In this document: positions 24,807 to 33,538 of the stretch, piece after piece
Position numbering within the stretch: the first letter of the stretch is position 1
Layout of the letters: the number at the start of each line of letters is the position of its first letter
Origin: Balneolaceae bacterium
Lineage (GTDB): Bacteria > Bacteroidota > Rhodothermia > Balneolales > Balneolaceae
Reading direction: 5' to 3'
Assembly (NCBI GenBank): GCA_021767245.1
Contig: JAASTO010000001.1
Location: forward strand, 1 to 51,360
DNA: 51,360 bases
Notes under the pieces: model-generated
Database searches by the model: none
Told to the model about the DNA's origin: nothing
Seen by the model: only the letters and a program-made list of their open reading frames with translations
Made by a program: the position numbers and the translations under genes

Positions 24807-25732
24807 TATTTGGTATTCAATATGGCACCGTGTCGTATTCCGCCTGTTGAGACCGTCAATTCTTTTCTTTCAAATCTCTCCATGAAGCCATCCAATATCA
24901 TCAATCCGGCCAGAATGATATCTGCCCTGCCCTTCAGAATGTTAGGGTGTTCTTTCAGGATCTCATCGGTTCTCATTTTTGAAAAACGCTGAATAACGTC
25001 TCTAATCTCGTCTCTTCCAATGATCACATCATTGATCTCTTCAACGACAAACATGTCCATTTCCATCACAATAGCTGCAAGTGAAGTGACCGTACCGGCC
25101 ACACCAACCGCTCTGAAGTAGGAATTATTGTGAAAAAACCGGTTTCTGAACATTGTTTTAATGAGACCCCGGCAAGCCTTGATCTCATCTTCAGTCGGTG
25201 GGTCTAACCTCAGAAACCGTTCGGTAAAGCGTACCGAGCCCATATCAAATGAATACTTATCCACCATGTATTGATCTCTGACATGAGCTACCTCGGTACT
25301 GCCTCCACCAATATCCAGTATCAGGTATTCCCCGCGACCGGTTGTGGGCTTTTCTATCATGGATAATGCTCCGGCTGCCGTCCACTTTGCTTCCTCTTTC
25401 CCTGAAAGTAAACGGATATCAAAGCCCGTTTGCTGCTTTACGTTCAGTATGAATTCGTCACGGTTCAGGGCATCCCGGACAGCACTGGTGGCTGTTACCA
25501 CCGGTTTGGCAGCTTCCGGGTAGGATGAATCCAAGATCTCTTTATATTCCATGAGAGCCTCGATCACCCTATTCATTGAAGCTTCATTGATCATTTTTTG
25601 GGCATCCACCCCTTTACCCAAGCGAGGCAGTCTTTGCTCCTCATGCAATGGAAGGATAATCCCCCCCGAACGTTTCTCCGCCACCAATAGCAGCACGGAA
25701 TTGGTCCCGATATCAATAGCAGATCTGATCAT
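24806..25732 (-). CDS. Ppx/GppA family phosphatase
   Basis: A 308-aa exopolyphosphatase/guanosine-pentaphosphatase family protein of the short form. The actin-like ATPase fold shows as SAIDIGTNSVLLLV (phosphate 1), VVTATSAVRDALNRDEF, LILDIGGGSTEVAHV (phosphate 2) and FRAVGVAGTVTSLAAIV. The Glu of LSGKEEAKW is the likely catalytic base. It hydrolyses polyphosphate or pppGpp; the two cannot be told apart from sequence. The C-terminal HD and regulatory domains of long Ppx proteins are absent. It overlaps prmA by 4 bases and is the last gene of the tatA-ppx operon. Confidence 0.9.
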   Translation of the reverse strand: MIRSAIDIGTNSVLLLVAEKRSGGIILPLHEEQRLPRLGKGVDAQKMINEASMNRVIEALMEYKEILDSSYPEAAKPVVTATSAVRDALNRDEFILNVKQQTGFDIRLLSGKEEAKWTAAGALSMIEKPTTGRGEYLILDIGGGSTEVAHVRDQYMVDKYSFDMGSVRFTERFLRLDPPTEDEIKACRGLIKTMFRNRFFHNNSYFRAVGVAGTVTSLAAIVMEMDMFVVEEINDVIIGRDEIRDVIQRFSKMRTDEILKEHPNILKGRADIILAGLMILDGFMERFERKELTVSTGGIRHGAILNTK

Positions 25733-26565
25733 TTCTCAAACAGAATTGCGATCCACTCTCCATGTTGGCGGGTTCCCTTATATGTTAGGGGAGCTACTAC
25801 CTGCTGTTCTTTAATGATCTTTTCATCTTCTTCGAGGAGTCCGGAGAGGAGTAGTTTACCACCCTTACTTAAACGTCTGACAAGTTCAGGCAGTAATTCT
25901 ATCAGCGCATTTCGGTTGATATTTGCCAGGATCAGATCGTAAGTGTCTCCTTCAGGAATTACTTCTGTTGAACCGAGTTTGACCTCAAAGTTTTCAACTT
26001 TGTTCAACAAGATATTTTCTTTGGCATTGGTTTCACTCCATTCATCGATATCAAAACCAAAGGCACGGTCGGCTCCAAGTTTGAGGGCCGCAATGGCAAG
26101 AATCCCGGTTCCTGTACCCGCATCCAGCACCGTATCCCCTTCGTTCACTACTTCCGGCAGCCATTCAAGCATCACCCTTGTTGTGGCATGATAACCGGTT
26201 CCAAAAGCCATTTTGGGATCGATCATTAATTCGATCTTATCCTCTAGCTCCCCATCAAATGAACTCCAGGTGGGATGCACATAAAACTTTCCGATCGTTT
26301 GGGGTTTTATGGTTTTTTCCCATTCCTGATTCCAGTTTTTTGGAGTAAGAACCTGTTCACTTAAAATGGATGATTCCTCACCAAAGGCCATTATTTTTTG
26401 CTCGATCTCTTCCCTCTTGGTGTCATCAAAACGGGTTGCAGGAATACTTGCAACCAATACATCATCTAATTGTTCAAACCCCTCAAAATCCAGTTCCAGA
26501 AGTTCTGCTATCAGCAATTCCTGATAATCATCTTTAACTGAAATACGCAGTTCTATGTAATCCAT
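25729..26565 (-). CDS. prmA: Ribosomal protein L11 methyltransferase
   Basis: A 278-aa PrmA. The N-terminal substrate domain is followed by the diagnostic MAFGTGYHATTRVMLEWL block and the SAM-binding motif VLDAGTGTGILAIAALKLGA, then LILANINRNALIELLPEL and LLLSGLLEEDEKII. It trimethylates L11. Its ATG shares one base with the stop of the upstream M28-family gene (TAATG) and its stop overlaps the Ppx/GppA gene by 4 bases, so translation is coupled on both sides. Confidence 0.93.
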   Translation of the reverse strand: MDYIELRISVKDDYQELLIAELLELDFEGFEQLDDVLVASIPATRFDDTKREEIEQKIMAFGEESSILSEQVLTPKNWNQEWEKTIKPQTIGKFYVHPTWSSFDGELEDKIELMIDPKMAFGTGYHATTRVMLEWLPEVVNEGDTVLDAGTGTGILAIAALKLGADRAFGFDIDEWSETNAKENILLNKVENFEVKLGSTEVIPEGDTYDLILANINRNALIELLPELVRRLSKGGKLLLSGLLEEDEKIIKEQQVVAPLTYKGTRQHGEWIAILFEK

Positions 26566-27527
26566 TATAACCTGTTGTAAATTAATTCTGCTAAAACATC
26601 ACCCACAGCCTGCATGGTTTGCTTACTAATAATATCCATATCATCATTTTGTGTGTGCCAGTAAGGAGGAAATTCAGCAACTCCATTAGGTTTTCGATAG
26701 TGATGTATAATGTTAATAATGGGAATTCTTGCCTGTTCATTCACGATCACATGATCATCAGAAACAGCCGCGCCCTGTTCATCCAGAAACAGATCTCCAT
26801 ACCCTTTTTCATCCGCAATATTCCACACTTCGTTTACAAGATTGGGAGCATAATTCACAGAATACTGTTCCTTGGGAAACTGAGCTCCGGTTCCCCCTAC
26901 CATGTCCAGCAAGATCCCAAAACGAGGACTGTAACCGGGTACAGGGGGATTTTGTGACCAATATCTGGAACCGAGAAAGTATCGGCTTAGATCGCCGGAC
27001 TCGCCATAATCTTCCCCATCGAATAAGACAATATCTACACCTACCGGCGGTGGGTTATCCCTGAACATCCTTGCAAGTTCCAACAATACGCCAACTCCAC
27101 TGGCTCCGTCATCGGCACCTAAAATAGGTTGGTCTGTATCCGTCGAATCCATATCTGCCCGCGGACGACTATCCCAGTGCGCACTTAACATAATGCGGTC
27201 TGAGGCGTTCAGGTTGAATGCAGCGATCACGTTGCCAAGCTGTAAGGTTTCATTATAACCTTCTGTTTCAAATCGCTGAACAAAAACAGCGTTGTTTCCG
27301 GCGTAGGATTTTAACTTCTGTTCAAAGTAATCAATCGCTTTTTGATGGGCGGTACTATTCGGAACCCTTGGCCCCAGCACTACCTGATCACTCACAAACT
27401 GATATGCCGAATCTACATTGAATGCAGGAACTGTTCTTCCCTTTTCAGTAAAAGAAAGTCCCGTTTCTCTTTCCTCACCACAACTGATGAAGATCAGGGA
27501 TGCCAGCAGAATCAACCATTTATTCAT
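26565..27527 (-). CDS. M28-family lipoprotein, glutaminyl-peptide cyclotransferase-like
   Basis: A predicted lipoprotein of 320 aa, starting MNKWLILLASLIFISC with a lipobox at Cys16. The body has the M28/glutaminyl-cyclase fold: LSAHWDSRPRAD, LGADDGASGVGVLLELARMF (Asp ligand), IVLFDGEDYGESGD (Glu ligand) and the late PPYWHTQNDD block with the third ligand His. This order and the YFLGSRYW segment fit bacterial glutaminyl cyclases better than aminopeptidases. These form N-terminal pyroglutamate on exported proteins; aminopeptidase activity is the alternative. An in-frame start at 27572 would add 15 residues and spoil the signal, so I chose 27527. It overlaps the upstream SDR gene by 8 bases. 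Confidence 0.85.
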   Translation of the reverse strand: MNKWLILLASLIFISCGEERETGLSFTEKGRTVPAFNVDSAYQFVSDQVVLGPRVPNSTAHQKAIDYFEQKLKSYAGNNAVFVQRFETEGYNETLQLGNVIAAFNLNASDRIMLSAHWDSRPRADMDSTDTDQPILGADDGASGVGVLLELARMFRDNPPPVGVDIVLFDGEDYGESGDLSRYFLGSRYWSQNPPVPGYSPRFGILLDMVGGTGAQFPKEQYSVNYAPNLVNEVWNIADEKGYGDLFLDEQGAAVSDDHVIVNEQARIPIINIIHHYRKPNGVAEFPPYWHTQNDDMDIISKQTMQAVGDVLAELIYNRL

Positions 27528-28284
27528 CCCGGTGTACCATGGTAGAAGAAGATTGATCGACCGGAAAGACAATGGTATCCATGATGTTCACATGATCAGG
27601 GCGATTCGCAATAAACAAGATGATCTCTGCAATATCCTGAGCAACCAGCGGCTGCATGCCTTTATACACACTGTCTGCCTTTTCTTTATCTCCACTGAAG
27701 CGAACCTCACTGAATTCCGTTTCAACCAGTCCCGGTGAGACCATGCTCACTCTGACCTTTGTTCCGTGTAAGTCCTTCTTCGTTGCTTCGGTAATTGCTT
27801 TAACTGCATGTTTTGTGGCCGTATACACCACACCTCCCGGGTAAGATTCATGACCGGCAATGGAACCTACATTGATGATATGGCCCGCATTACGTGTTTT
27901 CATTTGAGCCGATATCAATCGAGAGAGATACAGTAAGCCCTTGATGTTGGTGTCAATCATAGTATTCCAGTCATCAAAAGAAGCAGAATAAACTGGATCT
28001 GTTCCTTTAGCCATACCGGCATTGTTGACCAGGATATCCACCGGTTTGTCAATCGAATCAACGAATTTGACGCAGGCATCTGAATCCTGAATATCAAATG
28101 CAGCCGGGGTGACGCTTATTCCATATCTGGATTCGAGATCTTCTTTAAGCTGGTTCAGCTTTTCCTCTCTTCTTCCAGTGAGGTACAGATCAACACCGGA
28201 AGCTGCCATTTGAATGGCTGTACTCATTCCGATCCCGGCTGTTGCACCGGTTATAATAGCTGTCTTACCCTGAAGTCGATTCAT
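27520..28284 (-). CDS. Short-chain dehydrogenase/reductase (YdfG-like)
   Basis: A 254-aa classical SDR. The cofactor motif is TGATAGIGMS (TGxxxGxG), followed by YLTGRREEKL, where the Arg pair favours NADP(H). NNAG is present, as is the catalytic set with Ser in NVGSIAGHESYPG and YTATK (YxxxK). The SYPGGVVYTATKHAVKA block resembles NADP-dependent 3-hydroxy acid or serine dehydrogenases of the YdfG type. The substrate is not certain. It lies 17 bases after gatA and overlaps the M28 gene by 8 bases. Confidence 0.88.
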   Translation of the reverse strand: MNRLQGKTAIITGATAGIGMSTAIQMAASGVDLYLTGRREEKLNQLKEDLESRYGISVTPAAFDIQDSDACVKFVDSIDKPVDILVNNAGMAKGTDPVYSASFDDWNTMIDTNIKGLLYLSRLISAQMKTRNAGHIINVGSIAGHESYPGGVVYTATKHAVKAITEATKKDLHGTKVRVSMVSPGLVETEFSEVRFSGDKEKADSVYKGMQPLVAQDIAEIILFIANRPDHVNIMDTIVFPVDQSSSTMVHRDE

Positions 28285-28301
28285 GCTCTTCGTTATTTTT
28301 A

Positions 28302-29825
28302 TTAAGTATGAAGTTCAGCCAAACGTCCGGCATTGATCACTTTTTCTTCCTGAAAACTGTCTGCCATAAACTGAATACCATACGGCATTCCATCACTGTG
28401 TGTTCCGGCAGGCACGCTTATCCCGCAGATTCCCGCAAGATTTGCTGTGATCGTGTAAACATCGTTGAGGTACATTTGAACCGGATCATCCAGTTTGTCA
28501 CCAATTTCAAATGCCGTGGTTGGTGCCGTTGGACTTACGATCACATCCACCTTTTCAAAGGCTTTTTTGTAATCATCCTGTATAAGCCGACGTACTCTTT
28601 GAGCTTTTCCGTAATAAGCATCATAATAGCCGGAACTAAGCACATAGGTCCCCAGCATGATCCTTCTTTTAACTTCCTGCCCAAATCCTTCTGTTCTTGA
28701 TTTCTTGTAAAGTCGGATCAGTGCAGAATCCATTTTGGTCAACTGCTCCTGCAGAGCGATCTTTTCATCTCCGGTAGCTGACTCAAATTGTTGCCTGAGA
28801 GCTTCTTCCTCTTTTTTCAATTCATCCAAAACTTCTTCCTTATCGGCACGGTGACCATACCTGATCCCATCATAACGGGCAAGGTTACTTGAGGCTTCAG
28901 CTGTTGCTAAAACATAATAGGTTGCTATACCATATTTTGTATAGGGTAGTTTGATAGGAACCAGCTCGGCCCCATCAGCTTCAAGTTTTTTAAGTAAGCT
29001 TTCGATGCCTTCCTTTATCTCGGGATCCAGTCCGTCCCCAAAGAACTCTTCCGGTATACCAATCTTTATATTCTTATTGGGATTCAGTGCAGCATCCACA
29101 TAATTACCGGTTGCTTTCTGAGAAGATGTATTGTCTCTTTCGTCAAATCCTGCGATCACATCCAGAATTCTCGCTGTATCCTCTACGGAATGAGCCAGCG
29201 GGCCAATACAATCAAACGAAGAAGCAAATGCTACAAGTCCATAACGGGAAACACGTCCATACGTTGGTTTAAGTCCAACCACTCCACAATAGGACGCAGG
29301 CTGACGAATAGAACCACCGGTATCAGAGCCTAAGGTTGCCATCGCCATATCAGCAGCAACAGCCGCAGCACTACCACCGGAAGAACCGCCCGGTACTTTG
29401 TTCGTGTTATGAGGATTTTTCACCGGGCCGAAGTTGGTGTACTCATTGGCAGAACCCATGGCAAATTCATCCATATTCAATCGCCCAATGAGGATGGCAT
29501 CTTCGGCTAAAAGGCGTTCAATTACCGTGGCATTATACACACTTTCAAAGTCCTCGAGCATCTTTGACGCACAAGTCAGCTTCTTTCCTCGCTCAGAAAT
29601 GACATCTTTTATACCCAAAACCACACCGGCTAATTTACCGGCTTCACCCTTATCGATCTTTTTCTGGATCTCTTCGGCTTGCATTTTGGCCGCCTCAAAA
29701 TCCGTTGCCACGTAGGCATTTATTTCATCGTTTCGGGATTCAATGCGTGAGATGTAATGGTTTACAATATCGTTAAGTTGTACTTCTCCGCTTAAGACTT
29801 TTTCGCGAGTCTCTGAAATAGTCAT
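28302..29825 (-). CDS. gatA: Asp-tRNA(Asn)/Glu-tRNA(Gln) amidotransferase subunit A
   Basis: A 507-aa amidase-signature enzyme that supplies ammonia to amidate misacylated tRNAs together with GatB and GatC. The Ser-cisSer-Lys triad is visible: Lys in LGIKDVIS, then PGGSSGGSAAAVAA and GSDTGGSIRQPASYCG. The TYGRVSRYGLVAFASSFDCI segment is specific to GatA among amidases. A TTG three codons upstream is possible (29834), but the ATG at 29825 is preferred. gatB and gatC are not in this window. It follows tatA by 18 bases and precedes the SDR gene by 17. Confidence 0.95.
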   Translation of the reverse strand: MTISETREKVLSGEVQLNDIVNHYISRIESRNDEINAYVATDFEAAKMQAEEIQKKIDKGEAGKLAGVVLGIKDVISERGKKLTCASKMLEDFESVYNATVIERLLAEDAILIGRLNMDEFAMGSANEYTNFGPVKNPHNTNKVPGGSSGGSAAAVAADMAMATLGSDTGGSIRQPASYCGVVGLKPTYGRVSRYGLVAFASSFDCIGPLAHSVEDTARILDVIAGFDERDNTSSQKATGNYVDAALNPNKNIKIGIPEEFFGDGLDPEIKEGIESLLKKLEADGAELVPIKLPYTKYGIATYYVLATAEASSNLARYDGIRYGHRADKEEVLDELKKEEEALRQQFESATGDEKIALQEQLTKMDSALIRLYKKSRTEGFGQEVKRRIMLGTYVLSSGYYDAYYGKAQRVRRLIQDDYKKAFEKVDVIVSPTAPTTAFEIGDKLDDPVQMYLNDVYTITANLAGICGISVPAGTHSDGMPYGIQFMADSFQEEKVINAGRLAELHT

Positions 29826-29843
29826 GTAATTCAATTTCTGCTT

Positions 29844-30062
29844 TTAATTGCTTTTTGAGGTGGTTTCTTCGTGATTTGCAGCGTCATTGATATCACGGGA
29901 ACTATCCTCTATTTCCTTTTTGATATCCTTTGAAGCCTGTCTGAATTCTTTGATACCTTGTCCCAATCCTCGGGCCAGTTCCGGAATTCGTTTAGCTCCA
30001 AATAAAACCAAAACTACAATAGCAATAATTAGAATTTCAGGGGCGCCTAAACTGTTAAACAT
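29844..30062 (-). CDS. tatA: Twin-arginine translocase subunit TatA/TatE
   Basis: A 72-aa TatA-family protein: a short N-terminus, one membrane helix (EILIIAIVVLVLF), the FGAKRIPELARGLG hinge and amphipathic helix, then a charged tail. It forms the pore-like oligomer that moves folded proteins across the inner membrane with TatC, which is not encoded here. A longer reading from 30137 has no Tat-like features in the extra 25 residues. The ATG at 30062 is preceded by GAGAGGAT and fits the family. It is the first gene of the six-gene operon that runs to 24806. Confidence 0.93.
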   Translation of the reverse strand: MFNSLGAPEILIIAIVVLVLFGAKRIPELARGLGQGIKEFRQASKDIKKEIEDSSRDINDAANHEETTSKSN

Positions 30063-30214
30063 AAAAATAATCCTCTCAGGATTTAGTTGATGTATTTGTG
30101 CGAAGATAACAATATTTTCGGCACGAATTTGGAACAAAAATTTAATTTATTCACTTGTGTTTTAATGACACTTGTGTTTATTACACTCATTCATTTTAAA
30201 ATAATTACATACAT

Positions 30215-30469
30215 ATGATCTGGACTGTAGAATTAGCAGCTGCATTAGACGACGCCCCTTTCCCGGCCACACGAGAAGAACTTATAGAGTGGGCCGAAAG
30301 AAACGGACTGCCTAATCAGGTGATCGTCAATCTTGAAGAACTTGAAGAAATTGAACAAGGTGAGGAACCCGTTTACGAAGGTATCGAGGATATCTGGCCC
30401 GACTACATCCGAAAAGAGGATTTCTTTCACAACGAAGAAGACGAAGGATTCGATTACGACGACGTTTAA
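30215..30469 (+). CDS. Small acidic DUF2795 protein
   Basis: An 84-aa acidic protein. The first 45 residues match DUF2795: LAAALDDAPFPATREELIEW followed by AERNGLPNQVIVNLEEL. The tail is very acidic (HNEEDEGFDYDDV). DUF2795 is a small helical domain of unknown function, often found alone in bacteria and sometimes linked to nucleic-acid contexts. It is divergent from tatA with a 152-base AT-rich gap between them and stands 89 bases before the BamA-like gene. Confidence 0.75.
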   Translation: MIWTVELAAALDDAPFPATREELIEWAERNGLPNQVIVNLEELEEIEQGEEPVYEGIEDIWPDYIRKEDFFHNEEDEGFDYDDV

Positions 30470-30558
30470 ATGACAGACTCTTTAGGCAGAAGTTGCGGTT
30501 ACTTATTTTAATGTAGCCGGCCGCGTCCGACCTTCGTAACCCTTCATTCTGAAATGCC

Positions 30559-32967
30559 TTGCAAACACCTGATTCCCGACAACTCATATCAGCATTTCTG
30601 CTGTGTTTTATAACATGGGTTGGATCACTCTATCCCGCAAACATTCAGGCTCAGGACGCACCATCTGAGGAAAATACTGAAGATGTGGTTCGCAGGGTTC
30701 GTTTTTCGGGTAACGATGATATTAAAGATCGTACCCTTACCACCTTGGTTCGAACCCGAACAAATCGTGAGTTTTTAAATATTCCACAATTCACGCCATG
30801 GTATTCCTTGTGGAAAATATCCGGGGGACGATTTGGGGAGGAACCGGCTTACTTAGACCGGCAGACCGTTGCAAATGATATCGAGAGGATCTCATTGTAC
30901 TACGAGTCTCTTGGGTATTTTGATGTTGCGGTAGACACCTCTATTTCGGAATACAGAACCGATAAGATCGAGGTTTCATTTATCATTCAAGAAGGCCCAC
31001 AATATCATATCAACACAGTTACATACAGTGGGTTCCCCAGCTTTACTGAACCTAACAAACGTTTCGAATTTCTTCAGGAAGGTTCCTTTACCAGGGGAAG
31101 AATCAATGACACCACCTTCACGGTAAATCGACCATACAGCTCTCAGGCACTGAGCACCGAACAACAACGGCTCATAACTTTCCTTAAGGACAATGGGTAT
31201 GCTTCAGTACAAAGAGATTCAGTAATCGCATTGGTTAAAGAAGATACCACAGCCTCAAATTCACTGGATGTCATGTACCGTATCAAACCCGGCGGACAGT
31301 ATAAATTTGGGGATATCAGGGTGAGACTAAGTGACACCGAACCGCCTGTCAATTACGATGAAACTGACACGTTAAGCGGACCGCCTCACACCACGGACTC
31401 CACTTACACCATCTCTCTTTTTAAGGAATCCGGTGCACAATCAAAGTTCCGCTTGTTATCGGATCAGTTATTATTCAAACCCGGAGATCTATATAATCAC
31501 TCACTTTATCTGGAAACCGTCAATGAGTTTCAGAACCTGGGAATGCTTTACATACAGCGTTTCAGTCAGAATGAAGATCAGGTTCAACCCGATTTTACCA
31601 GGGAGGAAATACCAACTTATTTTGACCTGCAAACCCTGACCAAGCATAGTGTATCCACAGAACTGTTCGGCATGAAAAGATATGGTTACGGTACCGGTAT
31701 CGGAATTGACTACACCAATAATAACGTTTTTGGCAATGCTGAGAACCTGAGTATTGGGGCCAATGCCAGCTTTGAGTTTGTAAGTCCCTCGGTTTTGGAA
31801 GAGATCGACACCACCGCTACTCAATCTTCGGTGTTCAGAAGCTATGAATTAACCGCTGATTATTCGGTTCCACGTTTGAATTTCCCCTTTTCCTTTCTGG
31901 ATAACAGAACCGGATTTACCAGTGGAGTGACCCGTTACCTGCTTAGCTACAGCCGCTCCGATCAGCTACTGTTCGATATTAATTCTGATGTCGGTTTCAA
32001 CATGCGGTATGAGGTGAATCACACTCCTAATTACTCCAGTTTTCTGGATCTCATCGAGCTTGACCTGGTGGATACCAACCCTTCCTCCGCATATATCCGG
32101 AATCTCCGTAATGAATTCGGAACTGATACCCTAACCGATGGCACTATTGTGGACGCTTTTGAATTACAGCGTATCCTGGAGGATTTCAATCCGCAGATCT
32201 CATCCACCATTCGGTATACATTCCGAAGTCAAAACACGGACCTCATCAAAAGGAACAGAGGGTATTTCAGTGAATATTCTGTAGCCATTGGTGGTAATAT
32301 TCCCTACCTCATCGATAATTATTTAACCACACCGGGCACTTTGGAAGGCAATCTTCCCTCCCTGTTTGGGTTGAGCGATAACAGTCTTAGTTACAGCCGT
32401 TACATAAAATTATCGGCTGACTACCGAAAGTACTATCCCATCTCAGCTGACGGGGTGTTTGCATGGAGACTGTACGGTGGTTTTGCCCATCCTTACGGGA
32501 ACTCGACTTCCATTCCATTGAACCGTCGTTTCTTTGCCGGCGGCAGTAACGATATTCGCGGCTGGGCCCCTTTTCAGCTTGGTCCCGGAGATATCTCCAC
32601 TGACAATGTGAATATTCCAGGTGGTGAAATTAAGCTGGCTGCCTTTACAGAAGTACGGCAAACTTTTATTCGTGATTTTCTCGGAGCAAACTGGTTTGCC
32701 GCTCTTTTTGCGGATGCCGGTAACATCTGGTACGGACCCAGAAATGATTTCAGGGATGAAAACAATCAGGACAGGTTGGATCGAGGCCGTTTTCGGTTTG
32801 ATAATTTCTATAATCAGATTGCCGTTGCAGGTGGCCCCGGCCTGCGCCTTGACTGGGAATATGTTGTGGTACGGTTTGATTTTGCCTTCAGGCTGCACGA
32901 CCTTCAGTCTGGTTGGTTAAACAATAAGCAAGTATATTTTAACTTCGGTATCGGTCACTCCTTCTAA
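30559..32967 (+). CDS. BamA/TamA-family outer-membrane assembly protein
   Basis: An 802-aa Omp85-superfamily protein. A signal peptide (LISAFLLCFITWVGSLYPAN...QAQ) is followed by POTRA-like repeats (VVRRVRFSGNDDIKDRTL; EVSFIIQEGPQYHINTVTYS; YRIKPGGQYKFGDIRV) and a C-terminal barrel. The loop-6 motif appears as FFAGGSNDIRGW, a variant of VRGF, and the protein ends in NFGIGHSF with a terminal Phe. It inserts or helps to insert barrel proteins. A stop lies three codons upstream and no in-frame ATG occurs before the signal peptide, so it appears to start with TTG at 30559. Whether it is the main BamA or a TamA-like paralogue cannot be decided here. Confidence 0.88.
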   Translation: MQTPDSRQLISAFLLCFITWVGSLYPANIQAQDAPSEENTEDVVRRVRFSGNDDIKDRTLTTLVRTRTNREFLNIPQFTPWYSLWKISGGRFGEEPAYLDRQTVANDIERISLYYESLGYFDVAVDTSISEYRTDKIEVSFIIQEGPQYHINTVTYSGFPSFTEPNKRFEFLQEGSFTRGRINDTTFTVNRPYSSQALSTEQQRLITFLKDNGYASVQRDSVIALVKEDTTASNSLDVMYRIKPGGQYKFGDIRVRLSDTEPPVNYDETDTLSGPPHTTDSTYTISLFKESGAQSKFRLLSDQLLFKPGDLYNHSLYLETVNEFQNLGMLYIQRFSQNEDQVQPDFTREEIPTYFDLQTLTKHSVSTELFGMKRYGYGTGIGIDYTNNNVFGNAENLSIGANASFEFVSPSVLEEIDTTATQSSVFRSYELTADYSVPRLNFPFSFLDNRTGFTSGVTRYLLSYSRSDQLLFDINSDVGFNMRYEVNHTPNYSSFLDLIELDLVDTNPSSAYIRNLRNEFGTDTLTDGTIVDAFELQRILEDFNPQISSTIRYTFRSQNTDLIKRNRGYFSEYSVAIGGNIPYLIDNYLTTPGTLEGNLPSLFGLSDNSLSYSRYIKLSADYRKYYPISADGVFAWRLYGGFAHPYGNSTSIPLNRRFFAGGSNDIRGWAPFQLGPGDISTDNVNIPGGEIKLAAFTEVRQTFIRDFLGANWFAALFADAGNIWYGPRNDFRDENNQDRLDRGRFRFDNFYNQIAVAGGPGLRLDWEYVVVRFDFAFRLHDLQSGWLNNKQVYFNFGIGHSF

Positions 32968-32983
32968 ACTCAATCCAGAAGCC

Positions 32984-33535
32984 ATGTTCGACAAATTGAA
33001 ACGACTGAAAGATCAGTCCAATATTGTTTTTAAATCTAAATTCCTGGCGAACCTGAATCCGGCAGAGCGCTATGAATTTCTGCAGCTTTGTCACCGAAGA
33101 AGCTATAAGGAAGGTGAATATGTGTTTTATAAGAATGACCCCGGAACCGGCATGTATTTCATAGAAGACGGCACCATTGAACTGACGGTTGGTGAACCGG
33201 AAAGCAGTTCTAATGATGAAGATAAACCGAATTCCCTTGAGCTTCACTCGCCGGATAGCTTTGGGGCTTTGTCGATAGGCTACAACCTCAGAAGAAAGAC
33301 CTCAGCCAGGTGCATGACCGATTGTGAGCTTCTCGGGTTTTTTAAACCAGATTTTGAAGTACTAAGAGATCGGCATCCCAAGATTGCAGTAAAATTTCTG
33401 CAAACCCTCACGAACAAAGCTCTCAAACAACTTGAAGTAACCACTAAAAAACTTTCGGAAGTAGCCGACGAACAGACCGCACTTAATTTACAAATTCAAT
33501 CCTATTACGAAGATACCTCAGAGGAATCAGTTTAA
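32984..33535 (+). CDS. Cyclic nucleotide-binding-domain protein without a DNA-binding domain
   Basis: A 183-aa protein made almost wholly of one cNMP-binding domain: FLANLNPAERYEFLQLCHRR, YKEGEYVFYKNDPGTGMYFI, EDGTIELTV, SFGALSIGYNLRRKTSARC (phosphate-binding cassette region) and ELLGFFKPDFEVL. No helix-turn-helix follows; the C-terminal helix is followed by an acidic tail. The cassette has GALS then RRKTSARC, close to the FGE(L/I)AL...RxA(T/S) consensus but with Gly-Ala for Gly-Glu, so ligand binding is uncertain. It sits 16 bases after the BamA-like gene and 3 bases before the RlmD gene. Confidence 0.82.
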   Translation: MFDKLKRLKDQSNIVFKSKFLANLNPAERYEFLQLCHRRSYKEGEYVFYKNDPGTGMYFIEDGTIELTVGEPESSSNDEDKPNSLELHSPDSFGALSIGYNLRRKTSARCMTDCELLGFFKPDFEVLRDRHPKIAVKFLQTLTNKALKQLEVTTKKLSEVADEQTALNLQIQSYYEDTSEESV

Positions 33536-33538
33536 TTT

